NCBI GenBank assembly: GCA_040878185.1
Contig: JBBDMS010000043.1
Location: 15,811-79,810, forward strand
Direction: 5' to 3'
Length of the DNA stretch: 64,000 bases
Origin: JAWXBK01 sp040878185
GTDB taxonomy: Bacteria > Pseudomonadota > Alphaproteobacteria > Dongiales > Dongiaceae
Part shown: one piece after another, positions 24,994-32,789 of the stretch
How positions within the stretch are numbered: the stretch's first letter is position 1
Layout: the number at the start of each line of letters is the position of its first letter
Translations under genes and position numbers: made by a program
Notes under the pieces: model-generated
Seen by the model: the letters and a program-made list of their open reading frames with translations, nothing else
Databases searched by the model: none
What the model was told of the DNA's origin: nothing

Positions 24994-25019
24994 AAGCCAA
25001 CCCCCGCTGCTTTAAGAGT

Positions 25020-25056
25020 TGGCGGGCCGCAAGAAGCTGCTTCTCACGGCCCGCCA
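25020..25056 (-). promoter_or_regulatory. intercistronic hairpin between sulfate-binding protein gene and cysT
   Basis: TGGCGGGCCG and CGGCCCGCCA form a perfect 10-base stem; an inner AGAAG/CTTCT pair extends the structure. It is placed 19 bases after the binding-protein stop. The following bases (ACTCTT) contain no real T tract, so partial termination or mRNA protection is likely. The same arrangement occurs after the other binding-protein gene in this window (19499-19526). Confidence 0.65.
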
Positions 25057-25075
25057 GGTCGCACGAGCATTCCGA

Positions 25076-26092
25076 TCAGTTTGGCGAATAGATTTCGTCG
25101 AAGACGCCGCCCTCGTCGAAATGGGTCGGCTGGGCCACGGACCATCCGCCGAATACGTCGCCGACGGTTACCAGCTTGACCTCGGGAAAGGCGGCGAGAT
25201 CGGCCGCATCGACATGTTCCGGATGGAGCGGTCGGTAAAAGTTCCGGGCAAAGATCTGTTGCGCTTCCGGCGTGTAGAGCTGATCGAGGAACGCCTGCGC
25301 CAGCTCGCGCGTCCCGTTGGCGTCGACGTTCTTGTCGACGATCGCCACCTTCACCTCGGCCAGGATCGAGACCGACGGAACGACGATTTCATACTCGCCA
25401 CCGAATTCCTTGAGCGACAGGAGCGCCTCGTTCTCCCAGGCGATCAGCACGTCGCCGACCTTGTTCTGAACAAAGGTGTTGGTCGAGCCGCGGGCGCCGG
25501 TGTCGAGCACCGCCACATTCTGGTAGATCGCGGTAACGAATTCCTGTGCTTTCTGCTGATCGCCGCCATTGTTTTCGAGCGCATAGGCCCATGCGGCGAG
25601 ATAGTTCCAGCGCGCGCCGCCGGAGGTCTTCGGATTGGGCGTGATCACCACGACATCGTCCCGGGTGAGGTCGTTCCAGTCCCGGATATTCTTGGGATTA
25701 CCCTCGCGCACCAAGAGAACGATGGTCGAGGTGTAGGGCGAGGATGAAGCCGGGAACTCGCTCTGCCAGCCCGGGTCGATGAGGCCGGTCGCCTCGATGC
25801 CGAGGATGTCGCCTTCGAGCGGGAAGGTCACCACGTCGGCCGGCACCCCCTCGTTCACGGAGCGGACCTGTGCGCCGGACCCGCCGTGGCTGTTGCTGAT
25901 CTCGACCGTCTCGCCGGTCATCTCCAGCCAGTACTGGGCGAAGTATTCGGAGTACTCGCGATAGAGCTCGCGGGTCGGATCGTAGGACACGTTGTTGAGG
26001 GTGTCCTGGCCCCGGGCCGGCGCCAGCGCACCGCCCAGGATCGTCACAGCAACGACAAAGACGCCGACGGAAGAAGCATGAAATATTCCCAT
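25076..26092 (-). CDS. periplasmic sulfate/thiosulfate-binding protein
   Basis: A 338-residue binding protein of the Sbp/CysP family with a cleavable signal peptide (hydrophobic stretch SVGVFVVAVTILGGALAPARG). The mature start LNNVSYDPTRELYREY is the family hallmark, and the sulfate-contact segments SHGGSGAQ, GIDPGW-like LIDPGWQSEF and NPKTSGGARWNYLAAW are present. It captures sulfate or thiosulfate in the periplasm for CysTWA. AGGGAGGCTGCT precedes the ATG at 26092. It is 84 bases downstream of the rrf2 gene with its own promoter-like region between them. Sbp and CysP cannot be separated by eye. Confidence 0.92.
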   Translation of the reverse strand: MGIFHASSVGVFVVAVTILGGALAPARGQDTLNNVSYDPTRELYREYSEYFAQYWLEMTGETVEISNSHGGSGAQVRSVNEGVPADVVTFPLEGDILGIEATGLIDPGWQSEFPASSSPYTSTIVLLVREGNPKNIRDWNDLTRDDVVVITPNPKTSGGARWNYLAAWAYALENNGGDQQKAQEFVTAIYQNVAVLDTGARGSTNTFVQNKVGDVLIAWENEALLSLKEFGGEYEIVVPSVSILAEVKVAIVDKNVDANGTRELAQAFLDQLYTPEAQQIFARNFYRPLHPEHVDAADLAAFPEVKLVTVGDVFGGWSVAQPTHFDEGGVFDEIYSPN

Positions 26093-26107
26093 AGCAGCCT
26101 CCCTGTG

Positions 26108-26151
26108 ATCGAATACACGAGTATCTCGATCTATTTTGTCGACTTTGTCAA
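26108..26151 (-). promoter_or_regulatory. sulfate operon promoter with Rrf2-type operator
   Basis: An imperfect inverted repeat, ATCGAATAC-N4-GTATCTCGAT (26108-26130), uses the same ATCGA/TAC building blocks as the operator before the rrf2 gene. A minus-strand -35 TTGACA (complement of 26146-26151) lies so that the repeat covers the -10 area. Regulation by the adjacent Rrf2 protein is inferred. Confidence 0.5.
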
Positions 26152-26176
26152 GGCAACGCGAACCGACAGTTTTCCC

Positions 26177-26650
26177 CTATATTCCAATCCCTTGAATGAT
26201 TTCAGCCCGGGCTGAGCTCTTTGGCATTCTCTCGTCCACCCCCGAAATTGCGTCCCGCAAGGTGAGTTTGTCGAGCACCCGCCGGGTGGCCTCATAGGCC
26301 TGATCGAAGACGTGTCGGATCTCGCAGGCATCCTCGTCCGGACAATCGGCACAGCGCCGGTAGGCGGTCTGGGAGAGGCATGGCAACGGCGCGATCGGCC
26401 CGTCGATGATGCGCAGAACGGCGCCAAAGGTGATCGATTCCGGCGCCTTCAGGAGCGCGTAGCCGCCCTTCTTGCCGCGGCGGCTGGCCACCAGGCCCCG
26501 TGCCTTCAGATCGAGCAGGATATGCTCGAGAAAGCGCTTCGGCACGGCTGCGGTATCCGCAAGGTCCTGGGTCAGGACGGTTTCGCCGGCAGGCAGGCGC
26601 GCCAGGACGACCATGGCCCGCAGGGCATATTTGGCTTTCTGACTGATCAT
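26177..26650 (-). CDS. Rrf2-family regulator (CymR/IscR type)
   Basis: A 157-residue winged-helix regulator: MISQKAKYALRAMVVLARLP at the start, recognition region LADTAAVPKRFLEHILLDLKARGLVASRRGKKGGYAL, and then a cysteine group, CADCPDEDAC (C-x2-C-x5-C), after an earlier PCLS cysteine. Rrf2 proteins sense iron-sulfur clusters (IscR, RsrR) or sulfur metabolites (CymR). The gene leads directly into the sulfate ABC operon, which makes a sulfur-supply regulator most likely. A 9-9 inverted repeat lies 13 bases upstream of its ATG, suggesting autoregulation. The cysteines could hold a cluster, which is not provable here. Confidence 0.88.
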   Translation of the reverse strand: MISQKAKYALRAMVVLARLPAGETVLTQDLADTAAVPKRFLEHILLDLKARGLVASRRGKKGGYALLKAPESITFGAVLRIIDGPIAPLPCLSQTAYRRCADCPDEDACEIRHVFDQAYEATRRVLDKLTLRDAISGVDERMPKSSARAEIIQGIGI

Positions 26651-26663
26651 GAATCGCGTCCCG

Positions 26664-26689
26664 ATACTCGATTAAACGCATCGAGTATA
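26664..26689 (-). promoter_or_regulatory. inverted-repeat operator overlapping the rrf2 promoter
   Basis: ATACTCGAT-N7-ATCGAGTAT is a perfect 9-base inverted repeat at 26664-26688. On the minus strand it overlaps a TATACT -10-like hexamer (complement of 26684-26689) upstream of the rrf2 ATG at 26650. The related element before the sulfate-binding protein gene supports a common regulator. Confidence 0.65.
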
Positions 26690-26788
26690 GGAAGGACAAT
26701 CCCCCGTGGCGAGGACCGACCCGGCGCCGACTGGCCATCCGTCCCTGATCCGACGGCGTTCGGCCGGCCACGACGCCCACGGCCCGGA

Positions 26789-26965
26789 TCAGACCGGCGG
26801 TCGCCGCCCGCGCACCAGATGGGCGATCACCGAGACCACAAACAGGATCAGGAAAATCACGAACAGGATTTTCGCAATCCCCGCCGCGGTCGCCGCGATA
26901 CCGCCGAATCCGAAGACAGCCGCGACCAATGCGATCACCAGAAACGTAAGAGCCCAGCCAAGCAT
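26789..26965 (-). CDS. DUF1328 small membrane protein (YtjA-like)
   Basis: A 58-residue protein starting MLGWALTFLVIALVAAVFGF and continuing with GGIAATAAGIAKILFVIFL, VSVIAHLVRGRR and a short tail. Two hydrophobic helices around a glycine/alanine turn are the exact DUF1328 pattern. AAAGGAGATCGGTACG before the ATG is a perfect ribosome binding site. The family is widespread in proteobacteria, often stress-induced, with no defined function. The neighbours are an MgtC-like gene and, divergently, small exported proteins, so an envelope-stress role is possible but unproven. Confidence 0.9.
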   Translation of the reverse strand: MLGWALTFLVIALVAAVFGFGGIAATAAGIAKILFVIFLILFVVSVIAHLVRGRRPPV

Positions 26966-27008
26966 CGTACCGATCTCCTTTCATTCCATCGCCAATGTTG
27001 CAGGTTGT

Positions 27009-27527
27009 TCAGTCAGCCCTTTTTCCTCTTTCCTTCTTCCCGTTCTGAGGCTCCAAAGGCGGCGTTTCGGTTTTAAGCGCGTGGCGCTCGAACAGTCCGA
27101 GGAGAATCAGAATGAATAAGGCAAACCCGACGCCGATTGCCGCAAGCTTGAAATAGCCGGCGCCGGCCGCAACGCCGACGGCACCCGCCATCCACAAACT
27201 GGCGCCTGTCGTCAGACCGTGCACCTGATCGCCACCGCGAATGATGGCGCCCGCGCCCAGGAATGCGACGCCCGCGATCACCGCTTCTATGACGCGCAGC
27301 GGGTCGATCTCGATGCCGCCGACCTCCTTGGCTTCCACGACGAACTCCGCCGTCAGCAGCGTGAAACTCGCCGCCGCGAGCGAAACCATCATGTTCGTCC
27401 GCAGACCGGCCGGCCGGCCTTTGATCTCGCGCTCGAAGCCGATGATGCCGCCGAGCAGAACGGCCACGCCCAGGCGGATCAGGATTGTGATGGTAGAAAA
27501 TTCCGATGCGATATGTTCGCTGAACAT
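27009..27527 (-). CDS. mgtC: MgtC/SapB-family membrane protein
   Basis: The 172-residue protein has four to five hydrophobic helices and the MgtC signature: LGGIIGFEREIKGRPAGLRT, then VIAGVAFLGAGAII and VHGLTTGASLWMAGAVGVAAG. MgtC proteins are involved in survival at low magnesium and in virulence, acting on the ATP synthase in some species; many free-living bacteria have short forms like this without the C-terminal ACT-like domain. The start at 27527 is chosen over an earlier in-frame codon because GAGGGAGGGCA lies before it. The C-terminus is a charged tail (NGKKERGKRAD). Confidence 0.88.
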   Translation of the reverse strand: MFSEHIASEFSTITILIRLGVAVLLGGIIGFEREIKGRPAGLRTNMMVSLAAASFTLLTAEFVVEAKEVGGIEIDPLRVIEAVIAGVAFLGAGAIIRGGDQVHGLTTGASLWMAGAVGVAAGAGYFKLAAIGVGFALFILILLGLFERHALKTETPPLEPQNGKKERGKRAD

Positions 27528-27861
27528 TGCCCTCCCTCTGCGTCGCAATTTATGACAGCGTCGTTTGTCGATCTTGCGCTACGTCAAATAACGCCGACTC
27601 CGCTGTTGAAAATTTGGCGGCGACATCGCGTGAATTCAATTGGCGCTGGCCACAAAAACGCCGCAATAGGACCAGGATCACAGCAATGCCACATCGCTCA
27701 GAAAGCCAATAATTCCTAGCGTTAAGCGTTAGAATCCAGCCTTGCGGTATGCGGTCCCAGCCTTGCCACAACGACCGGGTTGCAGTGCGTAGTACCTCCC
27801 TTACATGGAAACGTATCGAACCAACGCGTTGCGGTTCGATATCCGAGTGAGGGAGCTAACA
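27528..27861. other. divergent intergenic region, no gene
   Basis: The 334 bases between the MgtC-like gene and the first small exported protein contain no convincing gene. Promoters for both directions must be here. A sequence near 27804 (GGAAAC, then GTTGC 15 bases later) only loosely resembles an EcfG stress promoter and is not claimed. Nothing else was recognised. Confidence 0.4.
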
Positions 27862-28170
27862 ATGAGACTAGCAATTCTGGCCGCCGGCTTTTGTGTCGCG
27901 TCTTTCACAGCGCAGGCGGAGTCCATTCCGCAGTCGGTGCTGAATACCTACCGCGCGGATTGCACCGCGTCTTGCCAGCAAACCCAGAGCGGGGACTACT
28001 GCATGGAGATGTGCGGCTGCGTGGCAGGCAACATGCAATCCGATTGGACGATGGCGGAGTACGACCAGCTGGTACAGCGTTACGAAGCCGATCCGAATGA
28101 CGCCACGGTTAAGGCGACAATGGACGGCATGGTCGCGCAGTGCCGGCAGACCGTTCAAAACGGGGGTTAA
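27862..28170 (+). CDS. small exported cysteine-rich protein of unknown function
   Basis: A 102-residue protein with a clear signal peptide (MRLAILAAGFCVASFTAQA) followed by a mature part of about 83 residues containing seven cysteines in the pattern C-x3-C, C-x3-C-x-C and a late single C (CTASC, CMEMCGC, QCRQT). These probably form disulfides in the periplasm. GTGAGGGAGC precedes the ATG at 27862; an upstream start at 27805 would destroy the signal peptide. It is followed by two further small exported proteins on the same strand. I do not recognise a family. Confidence 0.7.
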   Translation: MRLAILAAGFCVASFTAQAESIPQSVLNTYRADCTASCQQTQSGDYCMEMCGCVAGNMQSDWTMAEYDQLVQRYEADPNDATVKATMDGMVAQCRQTVQNGG

Positions 28171-28215
28171 GAAGCGCACATCCGAGTGCGCGCAACCTAA
28201 CTGTAGGAGCACATC

Positions 28216-28461
28216 ATGAAACGCTTAGCTTTGATCGCCTTTACCATTCTCGCCCTTGGCCCGCTCGCCGCCTGCGGCAATTCGCAGGGTGAACGTGCGT
28301 TATCGGGTGCAGGCATCGGTGCCGGTGCCGGCGCTGCGGGTGCGGCTCTGACGGGTGGCAGTGTTGGCGGTGGCGCGCTGCTCGGCGGTGCCGCGGGCGC
28401 CGCGATCGGTGCCCTGACGGAAGAAGAAGATCTCGATCTCGGCGAACCCATCTGGAAGTAA
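28216..28461 (+). CDS. small glycine-zipper lipoprotein
   Basis: An 81-residue predicted lipoprotein. The signal ends in a lipobox, GPLAAC, with C20 as the lipidated residue. The mature protein is a glycine/alanine-rich zipper (SGAGIGAGAGAAGAALTGG, then GGALLGGAAGAAIGALT) and a short acidic tail (EEEDLDLGEPIWK). Such zippers insert in or span membranes, as in small OsmB/17-kDa-antigen-like lipoproteins. TAGGAGCACATC precedes the ATG. It is probably coexpressed with the exported proteins on either side. The role is unknown. Confidence 0.8.
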   Translation: MKRLALIAFTILALGPLAACGNSQGERALSGAGIGAGAGAAGAALTGGSVGGGALLGGAAGAAIGALTEEEDLDLGEPIWK

Positions 28462-28533
28462 CCGGGAACCGAACGGAGCCCGCATGGTGCCGGCTCGAGT
28501 CTGACTGACAAATCGACGACAGGAGAACAAATT

Positions 28534-28968
28534 ATGAAAAAGTTTGCGGGATCCCTCGCCGTTGGATTTTCGGTTGGTGCGCTGCTGGTGGGTGCCAGCT
28601 CGATCGAGTCGCACTATGCATTCGCAACCGACTACATCCAGCTCGTCGCCGGCGACACCAATGAAGCCGGCGCCCTGCCGGATACAACGGTGCCGCGGGT
28701 CGAGTACGAGACCCAGATGCAGGCCGTGATGGACGATCGGTCCAACGAGGTGCGTGCGCTTCGCGACAGCGAAACGACCGTCACCGACGACGTCCTGACG
28801 GCCGTTGAGTCGTCCTGGCAGGCTGTCGAAGACAGCTGGGCCGAAACCCAGGCGGCTGCCGACGAAGAGTGGGAAGCGGCTCGTGAAGCCATGATCGAGG
28901 CCTGGGACGATTTCGAGGCCACATGGAACGAGACGTTCACCGACGAAACTGATTCGAGCCAGATGTAA
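28534..28968 (+). CDS. exported acidic tryptophan-repeat helical protein
   Basis: A 144-residue protein with an N-terminal signal or anchor (KKFAGSLAVGFSVGALLVGAS) and a strongly acidic, helical C-terminal half. This part has regularly spaced tryptophans: SSWQAVEDSW, DEEWEAA, EAWDDFEATWNETF, suggesting a helix with one aromatic face. Family unknown. ACAGGAGAACAAATT precedes the ATG and a terminator follows the stop. It ends the apparent three-gene unit of small exported proteins. Repeats of this sort can bind membranes or pack as coiled coils; this is speculation. Confidence 0.7.
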   Translation: MKKFAGSLAVGFSVGALLVGASSIESHYAFATDYIQLVAGDTNEAGALPDTTVPRVEYETQMQAVMDDRSNEVRALRDSETTVTDDVLTAVESSWQAVEDSWAETQAAADEEWEAAREAMIEAWDDFEATWNETFTDETDSSQM

Positions 28969-29002
28969 TCGCTCGACTCACTCTTTCGTCGAAAGTCGAA
29001 AC

Positions 29003-29037
29003 GGCCCGCTCACATCGAGCGGGCCGCTTTTCGTTGC
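29003..29037 (+). terminator. intrinsic terminator after the small exported-protein genes
   Basis: GGCCCGCTC (29003-29011) pairs perfectly with GAGCGGGCC (29017-29025) around ACATC, followed by GCTTTTCGTT. It lies 35 bases after the stop codon at 28968. Confidence 0.88.
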
Positions 29038-29162
29038 GGTCGTTCCCCGATGCGGAATGGCCGGCTGCTTGCCAAGTCCTGGCCCCGCTGCAAGATAGGT
29101 ACCGAATTGACCCGATCGCGCCGCCGGATGGCCGGCCGCAGCGTAATCAACGGACCCCGACG

Positions 29163-30080
29163 ATGGACGAGACATTCCGCCAGGCTGGGCGCCGGCTCGA
29201 TCTCGCTTTGGCGCTCAAGGATGAAGGGGATGTTGCCGGCGCACGCGACGCGGCTGGCGCTGCCTGCGAACTAGCACCCGACTGGGTCGATGCATGGTTT
29301 GTCCTCGCCGAAACCTGCGAGCAGCTCGGCGCTGCCGATGAGGCCGCATCCGCCTATCGCCGTTGCCTCGCGATCGACCCGGGCGACCGATTCGGCGCGG
29401 CCGCGCGCCTCGCCATGATGGGTGCTGCGGCAACACCGGGGCGATTGCCGGCGGATTATGTGACAGCCTTGTTCGACGGCATCGCGGCACGATTCGAGGA
29501 ATCGCTGCTTGGCCGGCTCGACTATCGCGCGCCGCAGCTTCTTTACGACGCCGTCAACGATCACCGCGATCGTCTGCCGGCGCCGCTCGCGATTCTCGAC
29601 CTCGGCTGCGGCACCGGGCTGGCTGGCGAGATCTTCCGGCCACTCGCGGAACGGCTCGACGGGATCGATCTGTCGCCGCGCATGATCGACGAAGCGGCCC
29701 GCAAGAAGATCTACGACAATGTGCGAACAGCCGACCTCCTCGATACGCCGGATGGTGCAGCGCCGCGCTATGGTCTCATCGTCGCCGCGGACGTGTACAA
29801 CTATCTGGGCGATCTCCAGCCCGCCTTTGCGGCTGCCGCGTCCCGGCTCATGACCGGCGGAATGCTCGCCTTCACCATCGAAGAGGGTGCAACCGCCCCT
29901 TTCGATCTCGGACCCGGGCAGCGCTTTCGGCACGACCCGGCCGCGGTACGCGCGAACCTGAACGCGGCCGGTTTCCGGCTGCTGGACGATCGCGCGGCAA
30001 CGCTGCGCTTGGAACGCCGCGAACCGGTGCGCGGCCGCATCCTGCTGGCGACATGCGAGCCGGACCGTCACCCCGCATAA
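29163..30080 (+). CDS. TPR-containing class I SAM-dependent methyltransferase
   Basis: A 305-residue protein with a tetratricopeptide repeat region at residues about 1-80 (RLDLALALKDEGDVAGARDA, WVDAWFVLAETCEQLG, DEAASAYRRCLAIDPGD) followed by a methyltransferase domain. The SAM-binding motif I is ILDLGCGTGLAG and a later acidic loop is GIDLSPRMIDEA; VAADVYNYLGDL is the motif IV region. Similar TPR-methyltransferases are annotated as contactin-associated-like or predicted methylases of unknown substrate. The start at 29163 gives the TPR at the very N-terminus. It follows the exported-protein terminator and precedes the mod operon but has no clear partner. Confidence 0.82.
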   Translation: MDETFRQAGRRLDLALALKDEGDVAGARDAAGAACELAPDWVDAWFVLAETCEQLGAADEAASAYRRCLAIDPGDRFGAAARLAMMGAAATPGRLPADYVTALFDGIAARFEESLLGRLDYRAPQLLYDAVNDHRDRLPAPLAILDLGCGTGLAGEIFRPLAERLDGIDLSPRMIDEAARKKIYDNVRTADLLDTPDGAAPRYGLIVAADVYNYLGDLQPAFAAAASRLMTGGMLAFTIEEGATAPFDLGPGQRFRHDPAAVRANLNAAGFRLLDDRAATLRLERREPVRGRILLATCEPDRHPA

Positions 30081-30109
30081 AGGGATCGGGCACAAACGTC
30101 ATCAAACCA

Positions 30110-30153
30110 TTGCCGGTTTGTCGGCCTTTCGCTATATTCAATTGAATATAGCG
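30110..30153 (+). promoter_or_regulatory. modABC promoter with ModE-type operator
   Basis: Positions 30130-30153 are a perfect 24-bp palindrome with half site CGCTATATTCAA, closely matching the known ModE operator style (CGxTATAT on each side). A -35 TTGCCG (30110-30115) and -10 TATATT (30133-30138) are separated by 17 bases, so the -10 lies inside the palindrome. The modA ATG follows at 30173. Molybdate-dependent repression by the ModE gene in this window is the expected control. Confidence 0.85.
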
Positions 30154-30172
30154 GAACATCGAGAGCTTTTTC

Positions 30173-30958
30173 ATGATTTGTCCAAGATCGTCGATCGCCA
30201 GTGCGGCGTTGGCCATCGCCCTGCTCTGCGGCATTCCGCTCGGCGCCGCGCAGAGCGACGAACTGACCGTCCTCGCGGCAGCCAGCCTGACCAACGCGCT
30301 GGAGGAGATCGGCGCTCACTATGCAGCGGAAACCGGAAAGACAGTGCGGTTCTCGTTCGCCTCCTCATCGGCTTTGGCAAAGCAGGTCGAGGCCGGCGCA
30401 CCGGCGCATATCTTCGCCTCGGCCGACCAGAAATGGATGGACTATCTGGCCGAACGGAATCTCATCGAAGCCGATACGCGCGTGAGCCCGATCGGCAACA
30501 GCCTCGTGCTGATCGTGCCGGCGGACAGCGCTGCCGGTGACGTCACGGTCGATGCCTCGACCGATCTCGGCGCGCTGCTCGGCGTGGAGGGGCGTCTCTC
30601 CGTCGGCGATCCCGACCATGTGCCGGCCGGCATCTATGCCAGGGAGGCGCTGGAATCGCTCGGGCTCTGGGCCACGGCTGAATCCCGCCTCGCCCGTGCC
30701 GAAGACGTGCGCGCGGCGCTCGTGCTGGTCGAGCGCGGCGAGGCCCCGCTTGGTATCGTCTATGCGACCGACGCCGCCATATCGGACAAGGTTCGGATCA
30801 TCGGTACGTTCCCGGCCGATTCGCACACGCCGATCACCTATCCCTTCGCGATCATCGCCGGCCAGAATAGCGAGGACGCCGACGCCTTCTTCCGCTATGT
30901 AACGGGGCCAGAGGGTCTCGAAACATTCCGGAAGTACGGCTTCTCGGCGAATGAATGA
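30173..30958 (+). CDS. modA: molybdate-binding periplasmic protein
   Basis: A 261-residue binding protein with a signal peptide (ASAALAIALLCGIPLGAAQS). Mature features of ModA are ELTVLAAASLTNALEEIG, RFSFASSSALAKQVEAGAP (oxyanion-binding serines), IFASADQKWMDYL and, later, PAGIYAREALESLGLW and GIVYATDA. It binds molybdate or tungstate for the ModBC importer. The end overlaps modB by eight bases. It is the first gene after the ModE-type operator. Confidence 0.93.
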   Translation: MICPRSSIASAALAIALLCGIPLGAAQSDELTVLAAASLTNALEEIGAHYAAETGKTVRFSFASSSALAKQVEAGAPAHIFASADQKWMDYLAERNLIEADTRVSPIGNSLVLIVPADSAAGDVTVDASTDLGALLGVEGRLSVGDPDHVPAGIYAREALESLGLWATAESRLARAEDVRAALVLVERGEAPLGIVYATDAAISDKVRIIGTFPADSHTPITYPFAIIAGQNSEDADAFFRYVTGPEGLETFRKYGFSANE

Positions 30959-31658
30959 TCCGACATCGGGACTGTTAAGCGACGCCGAGCTGGAGGCGCT
31001 TTGGCTTAGCCTCCGCATTTCGGTAGTTGCGGTTGCCGGCGCTTTGCCATTCGCCCTCGCGGTGGCATTGCTGCTGGCCCGCTGCCGCTTCCCCGGCAAG
31101 ATCCTCGTTGACGGGCTGGTGCATCTGCCGCTCGTACTGCCGCCGGTGGTCATCGGCTATCTGCTGCTCATCACCTTCGGGACGCGCGCGCCGGTCGGCG
31201 CCTGGCTGCTCGAGACATTCGATATCCGCTTCGTGTTCAGCTGGACGGGTGCGGCGCTCGCCGCCGCGATCATCAGCTTTCCCTTCCAGGTGCGGGCGAT
31301 CCGGCTCTCGATCGAGGCGATCGATCCCGGCCTGGGTGCTGCCGCCGAAACGCTCGGCGCGGGGCCGATCGACCGGTTCGTGAACATCATATTGCCGCTC
31401 GCGCTGCCCGGCATCATCGCCGGTGCGATCACCGCCTTCGCCGCGAGCCTCGGCGAATTCGGCGCGATCATCACCTTCGTGTCGAACATCCCCGGCGAGA
31501 CGCGCACGTTGCCGCTCGCGATCTATACCGCGATCCAGACGCCCGGCGGCGAGGCGGCGGCCGGCCGGCTTGCCTTGCTTGCGATCGCACTCGCGCTGAT
31601 CGGCCTCATTCTGTCCGAACTGGCCGCGCGCCGCGTCCGGACATTGCACGGCCGATGA
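30951..31658 (+). CDS. modB: molybdate ABC transporter permease
   Basis: A 235-residue permease of the ModB type: HLPLVLPPVVIGYLLLITFG, PFQVRAIRLSIEAIDPGLGAAAETLGAG (coupling loop) and LGEFGAIITFVSNIPGETRTLPLAIYTAIQTPGGE, the last being a ModB hallmark. Five membrane helices are visible. It overlaps modA at its start and modC at its end (ATGA at 31655-31658), so the three are translated as a unit. Two copies form the pore. Confidence 0.94.
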   Translation: MNDPTSGLLSDAELEALWLSLRISVVAVAGALPFALAVALLLARCRFPGKILVDGLVHLPLVLPPVVIGYLLLITFGTRAPVGAWLLETFDIRFVFSWTGAALAAAIISFPFQVRAIRLSIEAIDPGLGAAAETLGAGPIDRFVNIILPLALPGIIAGAITAFAASLGEFGAIITFVSNIPGETRTLPLAIYTAIQTPGGEAAAGRLALLAIALALIGLILSELAARRVRTLHGR

Positions 31659-32767
31659 TTCTCGATCTCGCTTTGCGGCATCGGCTCGGCGCGTTCGTGC
31701 TCGATGTCGATTTCAAAATCGAGCGGCCGGGCATCACCGCCTTGTTCGGACCCTCGGGCGCCGGCAAAACCACGATCGTCAATGCGATCGCCGGATTGTT
31801 CCGCCCGGACAAGGGCCGCATCGCGATCGACGGCGATGTCCTGTTCGATGGGAAGCGCGGTATAAACCTGCCGGCGCGGCAACGGCGCATCGGCTATGTG
31901 TTTCAGGATGCGCGGCTGTTTCCGCATCTCGATGTGCGCGACAATCTGTTGTTCGGCGCACGGCGCGGGGCCACAGGCGGAACCACCGCGTCCTTCGATG
32001 CAATCGTTGTGTTGCTCGGCATCGCTGCGCTGCTCGAACGTCGCCCGCGCCATTTGTCGGGCGGCGAACGCCAGCGCGTCGCCCTCGGCCGCGCGCTTCT
32101 CGCCGGGCCGCGACTGCTGCTGCTCGACGAACCGCTCGCGGGCCTCGATCAGGGCCGCCGCGCCGAGATCATGCCCTATCTCGAACGGCTGCGGGACGAG
32201 GCCGGCATACCGATGCTTTATGTCAGTCATGCGGCCGACGAGGTCGCTCGGCTGGCCGAGAATATGGTGGTTGTCGATGCCGGGCACGTCGTCGCATCGG
32301 GCAGCGTGTTCGACCTGATGGCGCGGCTCGATCTGTTTCCGCTGACCGGCCCGATCGAAGCGGGTGCAGTGTTCGAGGCGCGCATCGAAATCCATGACGG
32401 GCAAGATCAGATGACCGCGCTCACGTTCGATGGCGGCCGGTTCTGGGTACCGGGGATCGAGGGATCGATCGGAGCGACAGTGCGGGTGCGCATTCGCGCC
32501 CGCGACGTCATGCTGGCGCTGGAAGAGCCGCAGGGCATCAGCGCGAACAATGTTCTGCGCGGTCGCGTGACCGAAATCCGGCCCGATTCCGGCGCGCATG
32601 TTGACGTGCAGATCGCCTGCGGGGGCACGCGGTTGATCGCACGCATCACGCGCCGCTCGCTGGCGCGGCTCGATTTGCAGCCGGGCATCGCGCTTTTTGC
32701 CGTAATCAAATCCGTCACGATTGACCGGCGCAGCCTCGCAACCGATCGGGCTCCCGATATTGCCTGA
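31655..32767 (+). CDS. modC: molybdate ABC transporter ATPase with MOP domain
   Basis: The 370-residue ATPase contains Walker A GPSGAGKTT, Q-loop VFQDARLFPHLDV, signature LSGGERQRVALGRALL, Walker B LLLLDEPLAGLD and H-loop YVSHAADEV. The C-terminal part (residues about 300-360) is a molybdate-binding MOP domain (GISANNVLRGRVTEI, later ALFAVIKSVTID), which in ModC gives trans-inhibition by internal molybdate. It ends 22 bases from the convergent modE gene. Confidence 0.93.
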   Translation: MILDLALRHRLGAFVLDVDFKIERPGITALFGPSGAGKTTIVNAIAGLFRPDKGRIAIDGDVLFDGKRGINLPARQRRIGYVFQDARLFPHLDVRDNLLFGARRGATGGTTASFDAIVVLLGIAALLERRPRHLSGGERQRVALGRALLAGPRLLLLDEPLAGLDQGRRAEIMPYLERLRDEAGIPMLYVSHAADEVARLAENMVVVDAGHVVASGSVFDLMARLDLFPLTGPIEAGAVFEARIEIHDGQDQMTALTFDGGRFWVPGIEGSIGATVRVRIRARDVMLALEEPQGISANNVLRGRVTEIRPDSGAHVDVQIACGGTRLIARITRRSLARLDLQPGIALFAVIKSVTIDRRSLATDRAPDIA

Positions 32768-32789
32768 CGGCCGGGACCGACTGGTCGTT

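Noticed and set aside
27804..27830. Possible EcfG general-stress promoter upstream of the small exported proteins
   Set aside because: The GGAAC element is imperfect and the spacing to a GTT element is too short.
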